Assembly (NCBI GenBank): GCA_963920525.1
Contig: OY986439.1
Coordinates: 209,787,906 to 209,851,905 of the forward strand
Length of the DNA stretch: 64,000 nt
Direction of reading: 5' to 3'
Origin: Dichetophora obliterata
Taxonomy: Eukaryota > Arthropoda > Insecta > Diptera > Sciomyzidae
The notes under the pieces were generated by a model. The model worked only from the letters and a program-made list of their open reading frames with translations. It ran no database searches and was not told the DNA's origin. This document shows, one piece after another, positions 21,348 to 33,339 of the stretch. Numbering within the stretch: the first letter of the stretch is position 1; every line of letters begins with the position of its first letter. The position numbers and the translations under genes were made by a program.

Positions 21348-23709
21348 CATAAAGCCACCTGGATGTCTCCTGATCAAAAAACAAAAAATCAAATTGATCA
21401 CGTTTTGATCGACGGAAGGCACTCTTCCAGTGTATTGGATGTACGCACGATCCGTGGTGCAAACATTGACTCGGATCACTATCTTGTTGCAGCCAAGATC
21501 CGTACACGTCTGTGCGCAGCTAAGAATACACGCAACCCTACACAGAGAAAGCTAGACGTCGACAAGCTGCAATCGAAACAGACAGCCGATGCTTTCGCCA
21601 CTCGACTCTCACTCCTGCTTCAAAGCACTCCTCCAATCGATGATATATGCGCGCAGTGGACACACATTTCCAACTCCATGCGTGCGGCTGCTGAAGAGGT
21701 GATTGGCTACCAACGCCCTCGCCGAAACCAGTGGTACGACCAGGAGTGTCGCGACGCCACTGCAGAGAAAGACGCCGCCTACAAAGCCACCCTGCAGTCG
21801 GTTGTAACGCGCGCTGCTAAGGAGCGATACAAAGAAAAGAGGAGGGAAGAGAGACATATTTTCAGGCGGAAAAAAAGAGAGGCAGAAAAGCGCGAGCAGG
21901 AGAAGATTGAGATGTATGGTGACAGGAATGAGGCCCGAAATTTTTCGAAAAAATAAGACGCCTTGCCGATGGTTTTAAAACCGGGGCCTTTTCTGCAAGG
22001 ATGAAAACGGGAATCTAGTGACAGATGTCCAGAGCACACTGACGTTATGGAGGGAACACTTCTCTAAGCTTCTAAATGGCGACGCTGACAATAATCCCGC
22101 CAATAGAGATGATATTCCGGAAACCCCAATTTTGGATGACAGCGTTGAGGTTCCGCTGCCCGACTATGATGAAGTTCTGACAGCTATAGCTCGGCTTAAA
22201 AATAACAAAGCCGCGGGATCTGATGGCTTACCTGCTGAGCTGTTTAAGAATGGAGGCGAAGCTCTACTTAAATGCATTCACGAGCTTCTATGCAGAATAT
22301 GGTCGGAAGAATGCATTCCGAACGATTGGAATCTCAGTGTGCTTTGCCCAATCCACAAGAAAGGCGATCCCACTATCTGTGCCAATTACCGTGGGATAAG
22401 CCTTCTTAATATCGCATATAAAGTCCTGTCGAGCGTTTTATGTGAAAGATTGAAGCCCATTGTAAACGAACTGATCGGACCTTATCAGTGTGGCTTCAGA
22501 CCTGGAAAGTCGTTCATCGACCAGATTTTTACGCTACGACAAATCTTGGAGAAGACTCAAGGAAACAAGTCGACACCCACCATCTTTTTGTCGACTACAA
22601 AGCCGCCTTCGACAGCCCAATAAGGAAGCACCTGTACTCCACCATGTCTGAATTTGGTATTCCTGCAAAACTAATACGACTTTGCAGGATGACACTGAGC
22701 AACACCAGCAGCGCAGTTAAAATCGGGAAGGACCTCTCCCCACCATTTATTACCAAACGAGGTTTCAGACAAGGTGATTCCTTATCGTGCGACTTTTTCA
22801 ACCTAATGATGGAAAAGATCATCCGAGCTGCTGATCTGAGACGTAGTGGCACAATATTCTACAAGAGTGTTATGCTGCTTGCGTATGCTGATGACATAGA
22901 TATCATTGGCCATAATACGCGCGAAGTCAGTGCAACATTTTCCAGATTAGAAAGAGAGTCAAGTCGAATGGGTCTGGCAGTGAATGCAGATAAGACGAAA
23001 TACTTAGTGTCAACAAACAAACAGTCCCAGCGTCTTGGAACCCACGTTACCGTTGACAATACCTCCTTCGAGGTTGTGAAGAACTTCGTTTATCTGGGAT
23101 CCAGCATTAATTCAACCAACGACATCAGCATTGAGATCAAACGAAGAATAACTCTTGCCAACAGGTGTTACTTTGGGCTCAGTAGGCAATTGAGAAGCAG
23201 AGCCCTCTCTCGACGAACGTAAATCACGCTCTATAAATCGCTCATCATGCCCGTCCTACTTTACGCATCACAAACCTGGACGCTGAGCAGTTTAGATGAA
23301 AAGACTTTAGGAGCATTCGAGAGAAAGATTCTTCGTAAGATCTACGGACCAATCTGCGTCAATGGCGAGTACCGAATACGGTGGAATGATGAACTGTATG
23401 AGCTGTACGCTGACATCGACATAGTCAAGCGCATTAAAATCGAGCGGCTTCGCTGGCTTGGTCATGTTCAGCGCATGAAAGACGATGCTCCAGTGAAGAA
23501 AACATTCGATTCGGTACCCAGCGGCGGTCAACGCAGAAGAGGACGTCCGCATCTTCGTTGGAAAGACCAAGTAGAGGACAACCTGACGAAGCTTGGAATT
23601 TCCAACTGGCGCCAGCAAGCGAAAGACAGAAATGGCTGGCGCAAATTCTTAGATGAGGCCAAGACCGACATACGGTTGTAGCGCCAACTAAGTAAGTAAG
23701 TAAGTAAGT
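21348..23709 (+). mobile_element. RTE-like non-LTR retrotransposon, copy 1 (5' truncated)
   Basis: In order it has the C-terminal part of an APE-type endonuclease (from 21348; KNQIDHVLIDGR and SDHYLVAAK, 21363-21956), a linker, reverse transcriptase fingers (22190-22560), motif A (VDYKAAFDS) at about 22590-22620, motif B (RQGDSLSC) and motif C (AYADDIDIIG) at about 22870-22905, then a C-terminal RRRGRPHLRW region and (TAAG)n at the 3' end. Breaks: frameshifts near 21950 and 22560-22590 and a stop at 23220-23222 (AAA to TAA, still AAA in copy 2). AATATT at 21342-21347 and 23710-23715 is the target duplication. Confidence 0.9.
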
Positions 23710-23710
23710 A

Positions 23711-24724
23711 ATATTTTGTTGGATATCCTTTCTGATGTATAACTGACTTTATGCAATTTGTCATAGATTCCACTAGTTTTTTTGCGCATTCCTGAGTCAT
23801 TTTATTCCACTCCTCCAAAAGGGCCCTTTTCAAGTCATCTCTGTTTAAAATCTCATGTTTTCGTATTGTAACCTCCAGTTTCTGCCACAAACTTTCAATA
23901 ATATTTAAACCTGGTGATTGTAGTGCCGTTTTGATAACTCTTCTGGGGCAATGATACAGCAGCCATTCTTTTACAATGCCAGCTGTATGATTCGGATCAT
24001 TATCTTGATAGAAATGATAGGTGTCTTTTATGCTGAGATTTTCAGCACTTTGTATGAGATTGTTTTTTAAAATATTTAAATATTAAAATCTGTCCATAAT
24101 CCCTTCAACAAAGTTTAGTTTACCAACACCATCAGCCGAACAAGCACCCCAGACCATCAAGTTGCCGCCACCATGTTTGACAGTTGGTCGCAAATGCTTA
24201 GGGTCCATCTCCTGATTGGGTTTTCTCCAAGCGTTTACTCTGCCATCTGACCCAAAAATATTATATTTGCTCTCGTCCGTGAATATGTCGATTTTCCAGA
24301 ATGCAAAATCTTTCCCGGCGTAGCAGTGAGCAAACTGCAATCGCTTTTTTTCTATATTTTAGGTTAATAAAGGGCTTCTTGCGTGCAATTCTGACATTTA
24401 ATCCATCTCTTCGAAGAACTCTCCGAATTGTCTCGGCATTACAATTTATTTTAAAGTGTTTCTCAACCATGTCACGTAGTTTCGGTGCACTCAGCCTTGG
24501 ATTTACCTTAATTTGGTTGACAATCCACCTCTCTTGACGTTCGCTGAATAGCTTTTTTGGGCTAGTTTTCGGCTTGTTTGTTACACGGTTTTCATTTTTA
24601 AACCGGTGAATGATGTTTTCAACTGTTGTACGGGCTTTATTAACAATTTGTGCGATTTCTCTTTGACTTTTTCCATTTTTATAGTGTTCAATAATTAAAT
24701 TTCAAGCGTAGTATGGCGGCTCAT
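23711..24724 (-). pseudogene. Tc1 transposase, broken by frameshift and stops
   Basis: Starts at 24724 (MSRHTTLEI), shifts frame after about ten codons, then shows the paired DNA-binding helices (about 24690-24440). The catalytic core is in other frames: FTDESKYNIFGSDG at about 24265 and VKHGGGNLMVWG, a TAA at about 24087, then QDNDPNH at about 24000 and SPGLNIIESLW at about 23900 with the third acidic residue (Glu) retained but the usual Asp of SPD changed to Gly. The C-terminus ends KGYPTKY with the stop TGA interrupted by the LINE at 21348-23709. Inactive. Confidence 0.85.
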
Positions 24725-25231
24725 CTCGAAATTTTGAATTAGACAACTAAATAAATCGACTCAAGCGTGTAATTTCAATGCAAGAATGTAAATAACAACA
24801 AAGGGAATATAACAAAAGAAGATTTTGAAAAAGTTCCGTTAGTAATTGCTGCTCTTCGTTGGTGGACCATTTTCACTGTGATATGCGTTTTTGTCGTATT
24901 TTGTTTAAATACTGTTTTTGCCAAAAAGGTTATTAAATAAATACATTTTTTTTTTAAATTTATTATTTGAATAACATTAACTAACAGAAATAACTAAATT
25001 TCTTGGGTATTTATTTTGATTTCCTACATTATTTAGGCTTCAAAGTGTTTCGTTATAGGTGGACCATTTTCATTGTAAGCCACTGTACATACAAATATTT
25101 TTGAGTGTAGGCATAATTATAAGTGAAAATTTTGGAACGGCATTCATGCTAAGAGCTGCACCAAGGGGAACCCCTCAGGAGATAGGGTCTAGCAAAATTC
25201 TTGCGCCTCAAACTGTATACTGGATACTGGA

Positions 25232-25509
25232 TAGAAAATAAATCTAGAAGCCAAATCAGATTCCTGCAAAAAGGCGGTTGGTAGCAAGTGGGGTTTACAA
25301 CCAAGTGTTACTTACAGGCTCTTTAAAGCAGTCATAAGGCCAATTTTGCTGTATGGTGCCATCGTCTGGTGGCAAGCACAAGACTAACAGACACATCTCA
25401 ATATACTTCGCAAAGTTCAAGATCAGCTAAACTGTGCATGGCCCTACCTTGTTATATGGTGAAGATGCGTACTGCGACCTAAATAAGATCTATTGTACCT
25501 CCTTCTCAA
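25232..25509 (+). pseudogene. LINE relic, reverse transcriptase C-terminal part
   Basis: A plus-strand reading gives KKAVGSKWGL, then a stretch ending RPILLYGAIVWW, the conserved region just after the fingers and palm of RNase-H-bearing LINEs (Loa/I/Jockey group). Stops follow within 60 codons. It seems to be the front half of the relic that continues at 27031-27880, split by the opposite-strand LINE between them. Confidence 0.6.
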
Positions 25510-27030
25510 AGCTCCGCTGGTTTTGCGGATTACAGAATTCCATCCAGCCCTATTTCTCTAATGAATTTGAGAATATTCTTAGGTTCAAGGGATGAAACCT
25601 GCTCTAGACTCAGCTCATAGTTCCCCAGTGCTAGCTTACGTCTGCGAGCCACGGCGTCGCAGTTTAGAGTCTCCTCTGCTTCTTCACAGAAACGGCAGTT
25701 ACTATCGGTTCCTATGCCCGATTTCATCAGGTGGTAATTGAGTTTATAGTGTCCTGTAAGGAACCCCGTTAGAATCCTTAGATTCGGTTTGCCTAAGCTT
25801 CTGCACAATTTTGCTCTCCGAGTGTTAAAATCTTTGAGGAGCAATTTGGATTGTCTTAGCTTTGGGAGGCTTTTCCAGAGGTTTGAACGTTTATGCCTCT
25901 CCTCCCTTCTTAGTTCTTCGTTTTGTAGAATGTGTGCCCAATCCGCAGAATGGTTTTGGTCCTATAAATTTTGTGGCTGCACCCTGTCGCGCTAGACTAT
26001 CGGCTTTTTCGTTACCCTGTATACCTTTGTGTCCTGGGACCTAAAGTATAGTAACAGTGTTATTCTTGCCTAGTTCGTTGAGTTTTTTAGACATTCCCAT
26101 GTTATTCTCGATGATATCTCACAGGAGACTAATGCTTTGATTGCTGTTTGGCTGTCTGACATCACAACTATATCCTGACCTTTGTATTTCCGGTCCAGAT
26201 TGAACTGTGCACACAGCTGTATCGCTAGGATTTCTGCTTGGAAGATACTGGATGTTGTCCCCATAGGTTCAGAGTGCTTGGTTCTTGGCCCGTACACCTT
26301 TCAATGTCTTGGACCCATCTTTATACCATGCTATACTGTGAGGTTTCTTGACTTGCGAAATCATCTTGCTGTCTCACTCTTTCTTGGTACTAAGCTTAAT
26401 TCCTAAGTGTTTTTCGAAGTTATACCTTTTTACTATATCGTCTCTTGGTAGATTGATGTAGGGAATGTGCTTTGCAATATCCTCCTTCTCTCTACTGCTG
26501 ATATTTTTACCTAAACCTGTCCCCTCTTTTGCAATGCACAACAGAGTTCGCTTGGCTACTCCCTCTATGACGAGGTTCAAGGGTGTTAGGTCCAGAATTA
26601 CTTCTAGTGCTGCTGTAGGGCATGTCCTTATGGCCCCTGTGATGCATACACAGGCCAGTCTCTGCACCTTTGTTAGCATATTCCTCATTGTGGTTAGCTT
26701 GGTTCTCTCAGCCCATGCTATTGCACCATAGGTAAGGATGGGTCTCACCATCATGGTATACATCCAGCGGAGAATTGTTGGGTTAAAACCCCAGATTTTC
26801 CCCACCAGGCTCCTACATACCATGAGTGCGCGCGTGGCTTTGTTTATAGTTACCTCTGCATGTCTTCTCCAGAGAAACTTTGAATCTACTGTAAGTCCCA
26901 GTGGCCCAGACCTTAGCGGCGCACTAAGAACAACTCCGACAGATGCACTAGACATTTTGCTCCATCTTACACCACTTGATATCCTAGCAAAATAGATGGC
27001 CGCTAATACTGCCATCCGCCTGAAAGCCAC
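25510..27030 (-). pseudogene. LINE relic with reverse transcriptase tail and RNase H
   Basis: On the minus strand 27030-26374 encodes the RT thumb region (VDSKFLWRRHAEVTINKAT-like start, RPILTYGAIAW, then VQRLACVCITGA). An RNase H domain follows in another frame at 26297-26070 with FQAEILAIQ (catalytic Glu) and VVMSDSQTAIKAL (catalytic Asp). The C-terminal segment at 25844-25530 holds a Cys-rich CRFCEEAEETLNC. This order is typical of I/Loa-type LINEs. It is 5' truncated and frameshifted. Confidence 0.75.
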
Positions 27031-27880
27031 TTTCCAGTGGAAAGAAGGTTCGCTAGGACATTCTTATATTAGAAAATTTCTCTCTCCCTTGCCCAGGTTC
27101 ATAGACTACATCATACAAAAACTCTCTTTTGAAAGGAAGTTTAATGTATCCATTCCCTTTCGGATTGGAAAATAGATAGTTAAAAATTAGATGGCAAAAC
27201 AGGTGGAGTGAACATTAATACAGCCTTTAGGCTCCTTGACCACTGCAGTGTCAAGTATTACAAACGGAAGTCGCCACAATAGAGGAAGCAATAACTTGGC
27301 TAAGGTGAATAAGTTATCATCCATAGATGTCTGCATGCTATCTGATAGTCAAGCTGCTTTGAAAGCCCAAGTGAATTTGCTCGCACACCTACAACCAAAC
27401 AACTATCGGCAGATAAGGAACGTTTTGGTATTCCTGTTACCACATGCAAACTTCTTATACTTGAGCTATCCTGATATAAAACTTACAGCGGGTGGTTAGC
27501 AGGAATTAAGAGTAATATAAAAGGCAAATCTGGCTCAGACTTACCCTTAAGCGTTCAAAAGAACTGTTAAATTAAGGGGAATCTTCCATAAAGACTTTTG
27601 CAGAAGCTGTAGAGATGAAAAGAAGGTAGAAACCCCACTAAATCTCCTCTGCACGTGTTTAGCGCTGGCTCAAACCCGCCTTCGCCATTTAGGCAACTGG
27701 TTCTTCAATGAACTAAATGACCTATCTGAATATTCAATACAAAGAATTCACAGCTTTGCTAACAGCTCACACTGGTTCAAATAGAAATGGAGCAGGGAGA
27801 TAAACCTCTTGATATCATAAAGTTCTTTATTGGGTTTATGGAAAGAGACAGTTACTGTAGCCTGACCTAACCAAGCCTTA
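27031..27880 (+). pseudogene. LINE relic, RNase H and C-terminal part
   Basis: Plus-strand fragments: DYIIQKLSFERKF at about 27105, CMLSDSQAALKAQ (RNase H Asp block) at 27330-27370, a C-terminal LNDLSEYSIQRIHSF stretch near 27710, then an end GACCTAACC at about 27864-27872. Many stops and shifts. Strand, order and degree of decay agree with it being the back half of the relic that begins at 25232. Confidence 0.6.
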
Positions 27881-28069
27881 TGTTGTTTTTCGAATATTTC
27901 TAAAACTTTGAATCACAGGAGCGGCCTAACGATATCACTTAATATAACAATTTTTAGCCAATTATTATTTATTTATACCTAAAAGATTTGTTAACAATAA
28001 AAAAAAAAACCTTTAATGATTCGTTAACAATAAAAGAATATAGAAGGGAAGTTTCTTACAATTATGAAA

Positions 28070-29690
28070 AGATAACTGAACATTTTGCTGATCTCCTTGG
28101 ATCTGTTTTAATACCTCGAATTCTTCCAGTAATGCAAATAGTTTTCCCGAATAGCCGCAACTCTTGAGCATTCTTAATTCAGAAATATCGAATAAGGAAG
28201 TAGTTGAGGTTTTAATGAGCCTGAACTTTTCTAATAGTGCTGGTTCCGAATTGCTTCCTCCAACGTTTTAAAAATACTGTGCGTCTAATTTGTTCATCGC
28301 ATTGTGTTTAGTCTTCAACAAATTCCTTTCTAGTGGGGAATTAGTGGGGGGAAACTGCCTGTGGGACACCCCTATTTACGTGACACCCCAAGCATTTGTT
28401 TAAAAATTACATGCCTATCGTAAAGCTATCAATTATCCCTAAAGTCCTAGATAAAATTGTTAATAAGCTCCTATTTGCTGAAGTGCATAGTCTTATCGCT
28501 TGGCAATAGCATGGTTTTTTCGAAGGAAGATCAACTACTTTCAACTTAGCCATTTTTTCCAATTTTGCTATCAACGCTATTCGAAAAGGTTAGCAGTTGG
28601 ATGTTTTATACACTGATTTTTTAAAGGCTTTTGATAGCCTAAAACGTCCTGTTTTGTAAACTTGAAATACTGGGTATTCACTCACAATTTTTGAAATGGA
28701 TTAATTCGTATTACTATAGTCGCTAGCAGTCTAGATTGGTGACAATTATTCCAGGCCCATTAAGGTTACGTCCAGTGTTCCCCAGTGTAGTCACTTAGGA
28801 CCTTTACTTTTTGACTTAGCCCTTAACGATGTCAGTCTTTTAAGTCTAGCAAATGTAGAATCTAGAAAAATCTAGAATCTGAAGATTGTACGGACTGCGT
28901 GAAGCTTTCGCTTTTGCTTGGAAAGTAGCTCCTATTGTTTATGAGTATAAGTATAACTCTTGTGATGGTTTTTCAGGGTGAGTCAATTTAAAGACCTTGG
29001 TATCTACTTTGACCATAAACAGTCTTTTGATGCTCACTTGGAATATACTATCACAAAAGCGAACACACAATTTCGGTTTCTGAAAAAGAATTCAGAATTC
29101 CAGTGAATTTTTTGATCTTTTAACACCTAGAACAATCTTCTTTTTAGCCTGGTAAGATCTCTACCAGAGTATGCTTGGAGTATGTTGAACCCCTTTTATG
29201 ATGTATCGATTGCAAATATCCAAAAACTATTTACTAGCTTTGCTTTGAGAAGACTGTATACTTGGGAAACATGCCTACTTATTGGGTGTCTTGCCGTCTG
29301 TTAGGCCTCAGTAGTTTATCTGATAGACGAATCTTTAATAACATTATGTTCATTAAGGATAGAATTGATGGTAAAATCAATTCTTCTGAATTATAAGCTT
29401 TAATTCCATTCAATGTTCCGGCACGTAATTTGAGACAGCTAAATTTATTCTACATTCAACAAAGAACCAATTATGGTTCCAATGAACCGCTTTCTGGATG
29501 CCTTTGTAATTGCAAAATATATGCAAATCACTTGGATTTTAGCGTTAATATAAATATGTTTATTGAACACCTTAATGACATTATGTGCTCTCACGTTTAG
29601 AATTAAGACAACGTGTTAATTAGTTTTTAAGTATTGTTTTTAATAATCTGTAAGGGTCTCTTCAGCCTACTAAATAAAATTGAATAAAAA
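28070..29690 (+). pseudogene. Jockey-like LINE relic, copy 1
   Basis: Degraded reverse transcriptase in three frames: ITEHFADLLGSV (28070), EVVEVLMSLNFSNSAGSELL (28200), YMPIVKLSIIPKVLDKIVNK (28410), then motif A (YTDFLKAFDS) at about 28605. The 3' end has AATCTGTAAGGG (29650) followed by an A-rich tail. The same family lies in inverse orientation at 56565-59250. Many stops; long dead. Confidence 0.7.
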
Positions 29691-30529
29691 ATTTAAAATT
29701 AAATTGGAATTAAAATAAAAAAAACTATTAGTTAACGAAATCGACTTTTTGATTGATTATGATGCACCGTATCACGTTCCTGCAAAAATTTTACACTCCT
29801 ACAACTAAAAAGGACTTTTTATTAACAAAATTCTAAAAGCCCTCATTGCAAGCACTTGAGAAATTTAGAAACTATTTTTTTCTCCTGTAAAGTTTTTTAA
29901 ATATGACTTACGGCATTTTTGATTTCATGTGACAATATGTTTTTTTATCTTAAAGTAAGAAAATTTGTTCTCGATGTACTTACCTTTTTTTTTCACTCAC
30001 GCCAACTCTATCAGCTTATTCAACGCTTCTTTATCATGCATAATTAACACTTCACAATGCATAGATTTATAAAAATAGTTTTGCAAAAATTAAAGCACTG
30101 TTCGTGATTATTAGTACTGATGTTTGTACGCAGAATTTACATTATCTCAAATAAAAATAAGCACATTTATTTCCCGCGGTATGTTGCTGAATTTACACAT
30201 CACTCCGAAGTAACTATATATATCCTTTTTTTGTAATTTTGTTTTCATCACATCATAGATACTTGTAGAGGGTGTTTATGTGAGATGTACTCAGGTTATT
30301 GTTTCAAATTAAAAGCTATGTAAATAAAAATTTTCTCAAACTATTTGAGACTGAATATCGAGGGCTTGTATTCAAAGGTGTATATCTACAATAACACAAA
30401 CTTTAAGAAGAACGAAAAAACTGTTTTATTCGCTTATTATAACCACCACCAACTACAACTTTTCATCGTAAATTGATGTGCTTTAAAGTTGATTAGAAAT
30501 AAGGAAAGAAAGGTTATAGCGTAGGACCA
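29691..30529. other. Gene-free stretch
   Basis: AT-rich. The only long open frame (30892-30437, minus) covers the tRNA-like repeat and has no family resemblance. Confidence 0.5.
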
Positions 30530-30605
30530 TGATGGTCCGGCTAGGATTTGAACCCGGGACCCCTGAGCGATAGTCAAGCGCGCTACCACTAGACTAGATA
30601 TAACT
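30530..30605 (-). repeat. tRNA-Asp-like SINE head, second copy
   Basis: Minus strand: TAGTCTAGTGGTAGCGCGC, anticodon arm CTTGA/TCAGG with loop CTATCGC, and GGTTCAAATCC. It differs from the head at 2386-2462 by few bases, yet the sequence downstream is unrelated, so the two share only the head. No acceptor stem pairing. Confidence 0.55.
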
Positions 30606-31757
30606 AGATATCTAAGATAGAAATACATTCGCAATATACTCGAAATACACTCGAGATGCACTCGAATAATACTCGAAAAGCGAAAATTGTTAGTATCTTT
30701 CAGCAATAACATTTTAAACGTACCGGAAAAATAAAAATTACTGAATGACCATATCCGATTTGGGTCAAATGTTGCATGGAACATCATTGACGGAAATAAA
30801 AAACTCAATTTGGAGGAAAAGGTTGGCTGTGATTTTTGGCGAAGGTACAAGGTGAAGGCACTAAATTGACAAAAATCGACAAAAACGTCCAAAATCGCTT
30901 TTTAAGAAAATTCATACCTCAAACCCTTCCTAGCCGAATTTATGTTTAAGTTTAAACTATTGTTGGAAAAGTAATTAAACGGACTTCAATTAAAAAAAAT
31001 GTTTGATACTTTTGGTGGTTGGGGGTTCGTTCCATCACTTGTGATAAGGTAATTGATTTACAAGAAGGTGTTCGGAGAACACCATTAAATTTTGTTTTTT
31101 TTTTAATGAATGAATAAATATTTAATTTTTCTTATCTTATAACATAATTACAAAACTTTTCGTTTAAATAAGCTAATATGATTTAAATAAGATAATAAGT
31201 TAATTTTAATCAACTGGTGACTAAAAGCTTTATTTTTTTGTTGATGTTCAGAAAAGAATTCAAAATAAATTTTTTTAAAGCTAGTAAAATTAACTTTTCG
31301 ACAAATAACAATTAGGTTGGGGATTCAATGGATTCATATGAAATGGTCATTTTAACAAAAATATTTTTTAGTTGTATTGAAAAAGATTATATTTTTGAAA
31401 AGGTAATTTTGGCAGCTTTAAGAAAAAAATTATTTTGAATTTTTGAATGATGTTTTCGAAACGTTACTTCAAAATCAATATTCATACCACAAGGTGGAAC
31501 CCCAACCACCTAAAGTTATCACAGCTACCAAAGTGATTTGTCGCAGGATGCGTTTTCGTGATTCACGTTGTTGCGGTAGCTTTGCCAGGAGTTTGTCCAC
31601 TTTTGTTGCTCCCAATTGGTGGCACGAATGAGCGAAAGCACTTGCCACCAGCCTGTCCACTTGGGAGCAGCAAGAAGTAGGCAGGCGTGAATCTTAATGA
31701 CGTATCATGTGATATAACGTGGCGATGGATCCTTTGGAGGCGGCACAGACCTATGTG
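30606..31757. other. Gene-free stretch
   Basis: AT-rich to 31440. At 31490-31700 GC is higher, and CCACCTAAAG, TTGTCCACTTTTG and CCTGTCCACTTGGGAGCA phrases recur, suggesting an uncharacterised short repeat. No coding is supported. Confidence 0.4.
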
Positions 31758-31775
31758 ATAATCTTTATGTCATAA

Positions 31776-32102
31776 ATAAAAATAAATTGGCCATTTCAGC
31801 CTTAGAATGACTGAGCTTCTATTGATCAATTGTGTTGTGCGTGTTATTAAATGTTTGATGATAAATGACCGAGAACTGGACCTACGTGTTTTATGCCGAC
31901 TCCCAACGGCTTATGTTCTCAAGAAGCTTTACATGGCAGTTTTTGCTCTCTGAGGTTTGCCATTGTCTGCAGAGAGGTGACGACCGAACAGAAAAATTAA
32001 TTCAATTAAGAAAACTTTTCTGTCTGAGCTGGAATTGAACCCGGGCTACCGCGGTTCTTTAGCTTAGGGACCACACACTCTACCCACCAGGCTACGGCCG
32101 CC
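31776..32102 (-). mobile_element. tRNA-derived SINE, copy 1, with 18-bp target duplication
   Basis: The minus strand starts GGCGGCCGTAGCCTGGTGGG (A box inside), then GGTTCAATTCC (B box), a body of about 230 bp with GAGTCGGCATAAAAC and a tail AATTTATTTTTAT. ATAATCTTTATGTCATAA at 31758-31775 and the same with one change at 32103-32120 flank it. Transcribed by polymerase III if active; needs a LINE partner. The sister copy is at 60875-61223. Confidence 0.8.
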
Positions 32103-32120
32103 ATAATCTTTGTGTCATAA

Positions 32121-33339
32121 CATTTTACAAATAACATCGAAAGTGAAAACAGTGTGGCAATCAATTGACACATAAATCAAACGTCAGTCTTTGACATTCG
32201 ATTTTATGTCAGTTTTTTGGTTGTAATGAAAACGAATTTGACGAATTTGATCGTATGATCAAGATGCCTACTGGGTTCAGTGATTGTTGTCATTGAAATT
32301 GACCTAGTGAAAACCAGGCTGAAGTCGTTGCAACCTCTCAGAAATAAAAGAGCCATCGGAAACAGAGTTAATAAGTGCTCTGGCTGTAAAACTAGATCCT
32401 CGATAGCAAATATTTATCATCGCGGTTCCCAACAAAGTTCCTTTGCTGGTCGAGGCAAAGCCCGTCTGATAATTTTCGCTAGCCCTGGCAGATGTCTGTG
32501 GTTGTCAAAAAACTTGATTTGAAATGTTAGCATGAAATAACCTCATTTTCATATCAGAATTCAACGTTGTTGCGTGCACAAAGTTCACGTTTTGTAAATA
32601 AATATGTAAAAAACTATATTATTTCTGCTTATTTTTTAAACTTTGTTTCTTTTAAAAAATTATCATAAAAATTTTACAATAAAGTTTGTATTAAGTATGT
32701 ACGTATTTTGTTTATTTACTGAAAAATTATACCTTTTTTTGCTAAAATTTTTGGTATATTTTTTTTAAATTTCTCTTAGTACTTCTCATTAAACTGCTCG
32801 ATACCCTGTGTAAAATATTAACACTTACGCACTCATACATGCACACACAAGTGGAATTTTTCCCATGAGTTAGTTGTAAATAGTGTGTGGAAAAAATTAA
32901 ATTTTATTATTTTGTTTTTTGTTTATTGATTTTTTTTTTTTGTAAATTTTTTTATTTTGGCACAATTAAAAGCATGTACTATAGAATAGTATAGTATAGT
33001 ATTCACTGAGCGTATACTTGTTGATGCTACACAATGTATCTAGGCATCCGTAACAACGGCTGCTATTAAATGTTTACATTTATTTTGATTTTTTTTTTTA
33101 TATATAAAAAACACTGCTGCTAATAAATAACGCACATAAAACACATACCTACATAAGTAGAAAATATAAAAAATAAAACATTTGCATTAATTCTTACAGA
33201 ACACACATGTTGTATTATACTCTTCTGATCAGAAATAACAGAAACAACAAAAAATAGTATCCAGCAGATACTCATACGTCAATCGACATAGCCATTGTTT
33301 TCAATTTAAATATGATGAAAACAAAAAACAAACGAATGT
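32121..33339. other. Gene-free stretch
   Basis: An 80-codon open frame at 32280-32522 shows no family resemblance. Otherwise AT-rich with T runs near 32930 and a TAGTATAGTATAGTAT run near 32985-33001. Confidence 0.45.

Larger units (their letters stand above)
21148..25085. mobile_element. Tc1-family transposon interrupted by an RTE-like LINE
   Basis: The inverted ends are about 150 bp long: left 21148-21300 (CAGTTGCTCACAGTGAAAAT), right ending 25085 (complement CAGTGGCTTACAATGAAAAT), flanked by TA at 21146-21147 and 25086-25087. The right end has a second inner copy of the GGTGGACCATTTTCACTG motif at about 24860, an IR/DR layout as in Sleeping-Beauty-like elements. The transposase lies on the minus strand. 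Without the LINE the element would be about 1.57 kb, normal for Tc1. Confidence 0.9.

Noticed and set aside
22595..22852. Minus-strand frames inside the LINE at 21348-23709 and the matching ones at 15204-15624 and 23307-23890
   Set aside because: They are shadows of the conserved plus-strand reverse transcriptase and Tc1 coding, repeated in both LINE copies for that reason.
30437..30892. 151-codon minus frame
   Set aside because: It runs straight through the tRNA-like repeat at 30530-30605 and has no domain.
32280..32522. 80-codon frame with CSGCKTRSS
   Set aside because: No domain, no neighbours, no conserved start context; likely chance in GC-richer repeat-like DNA.
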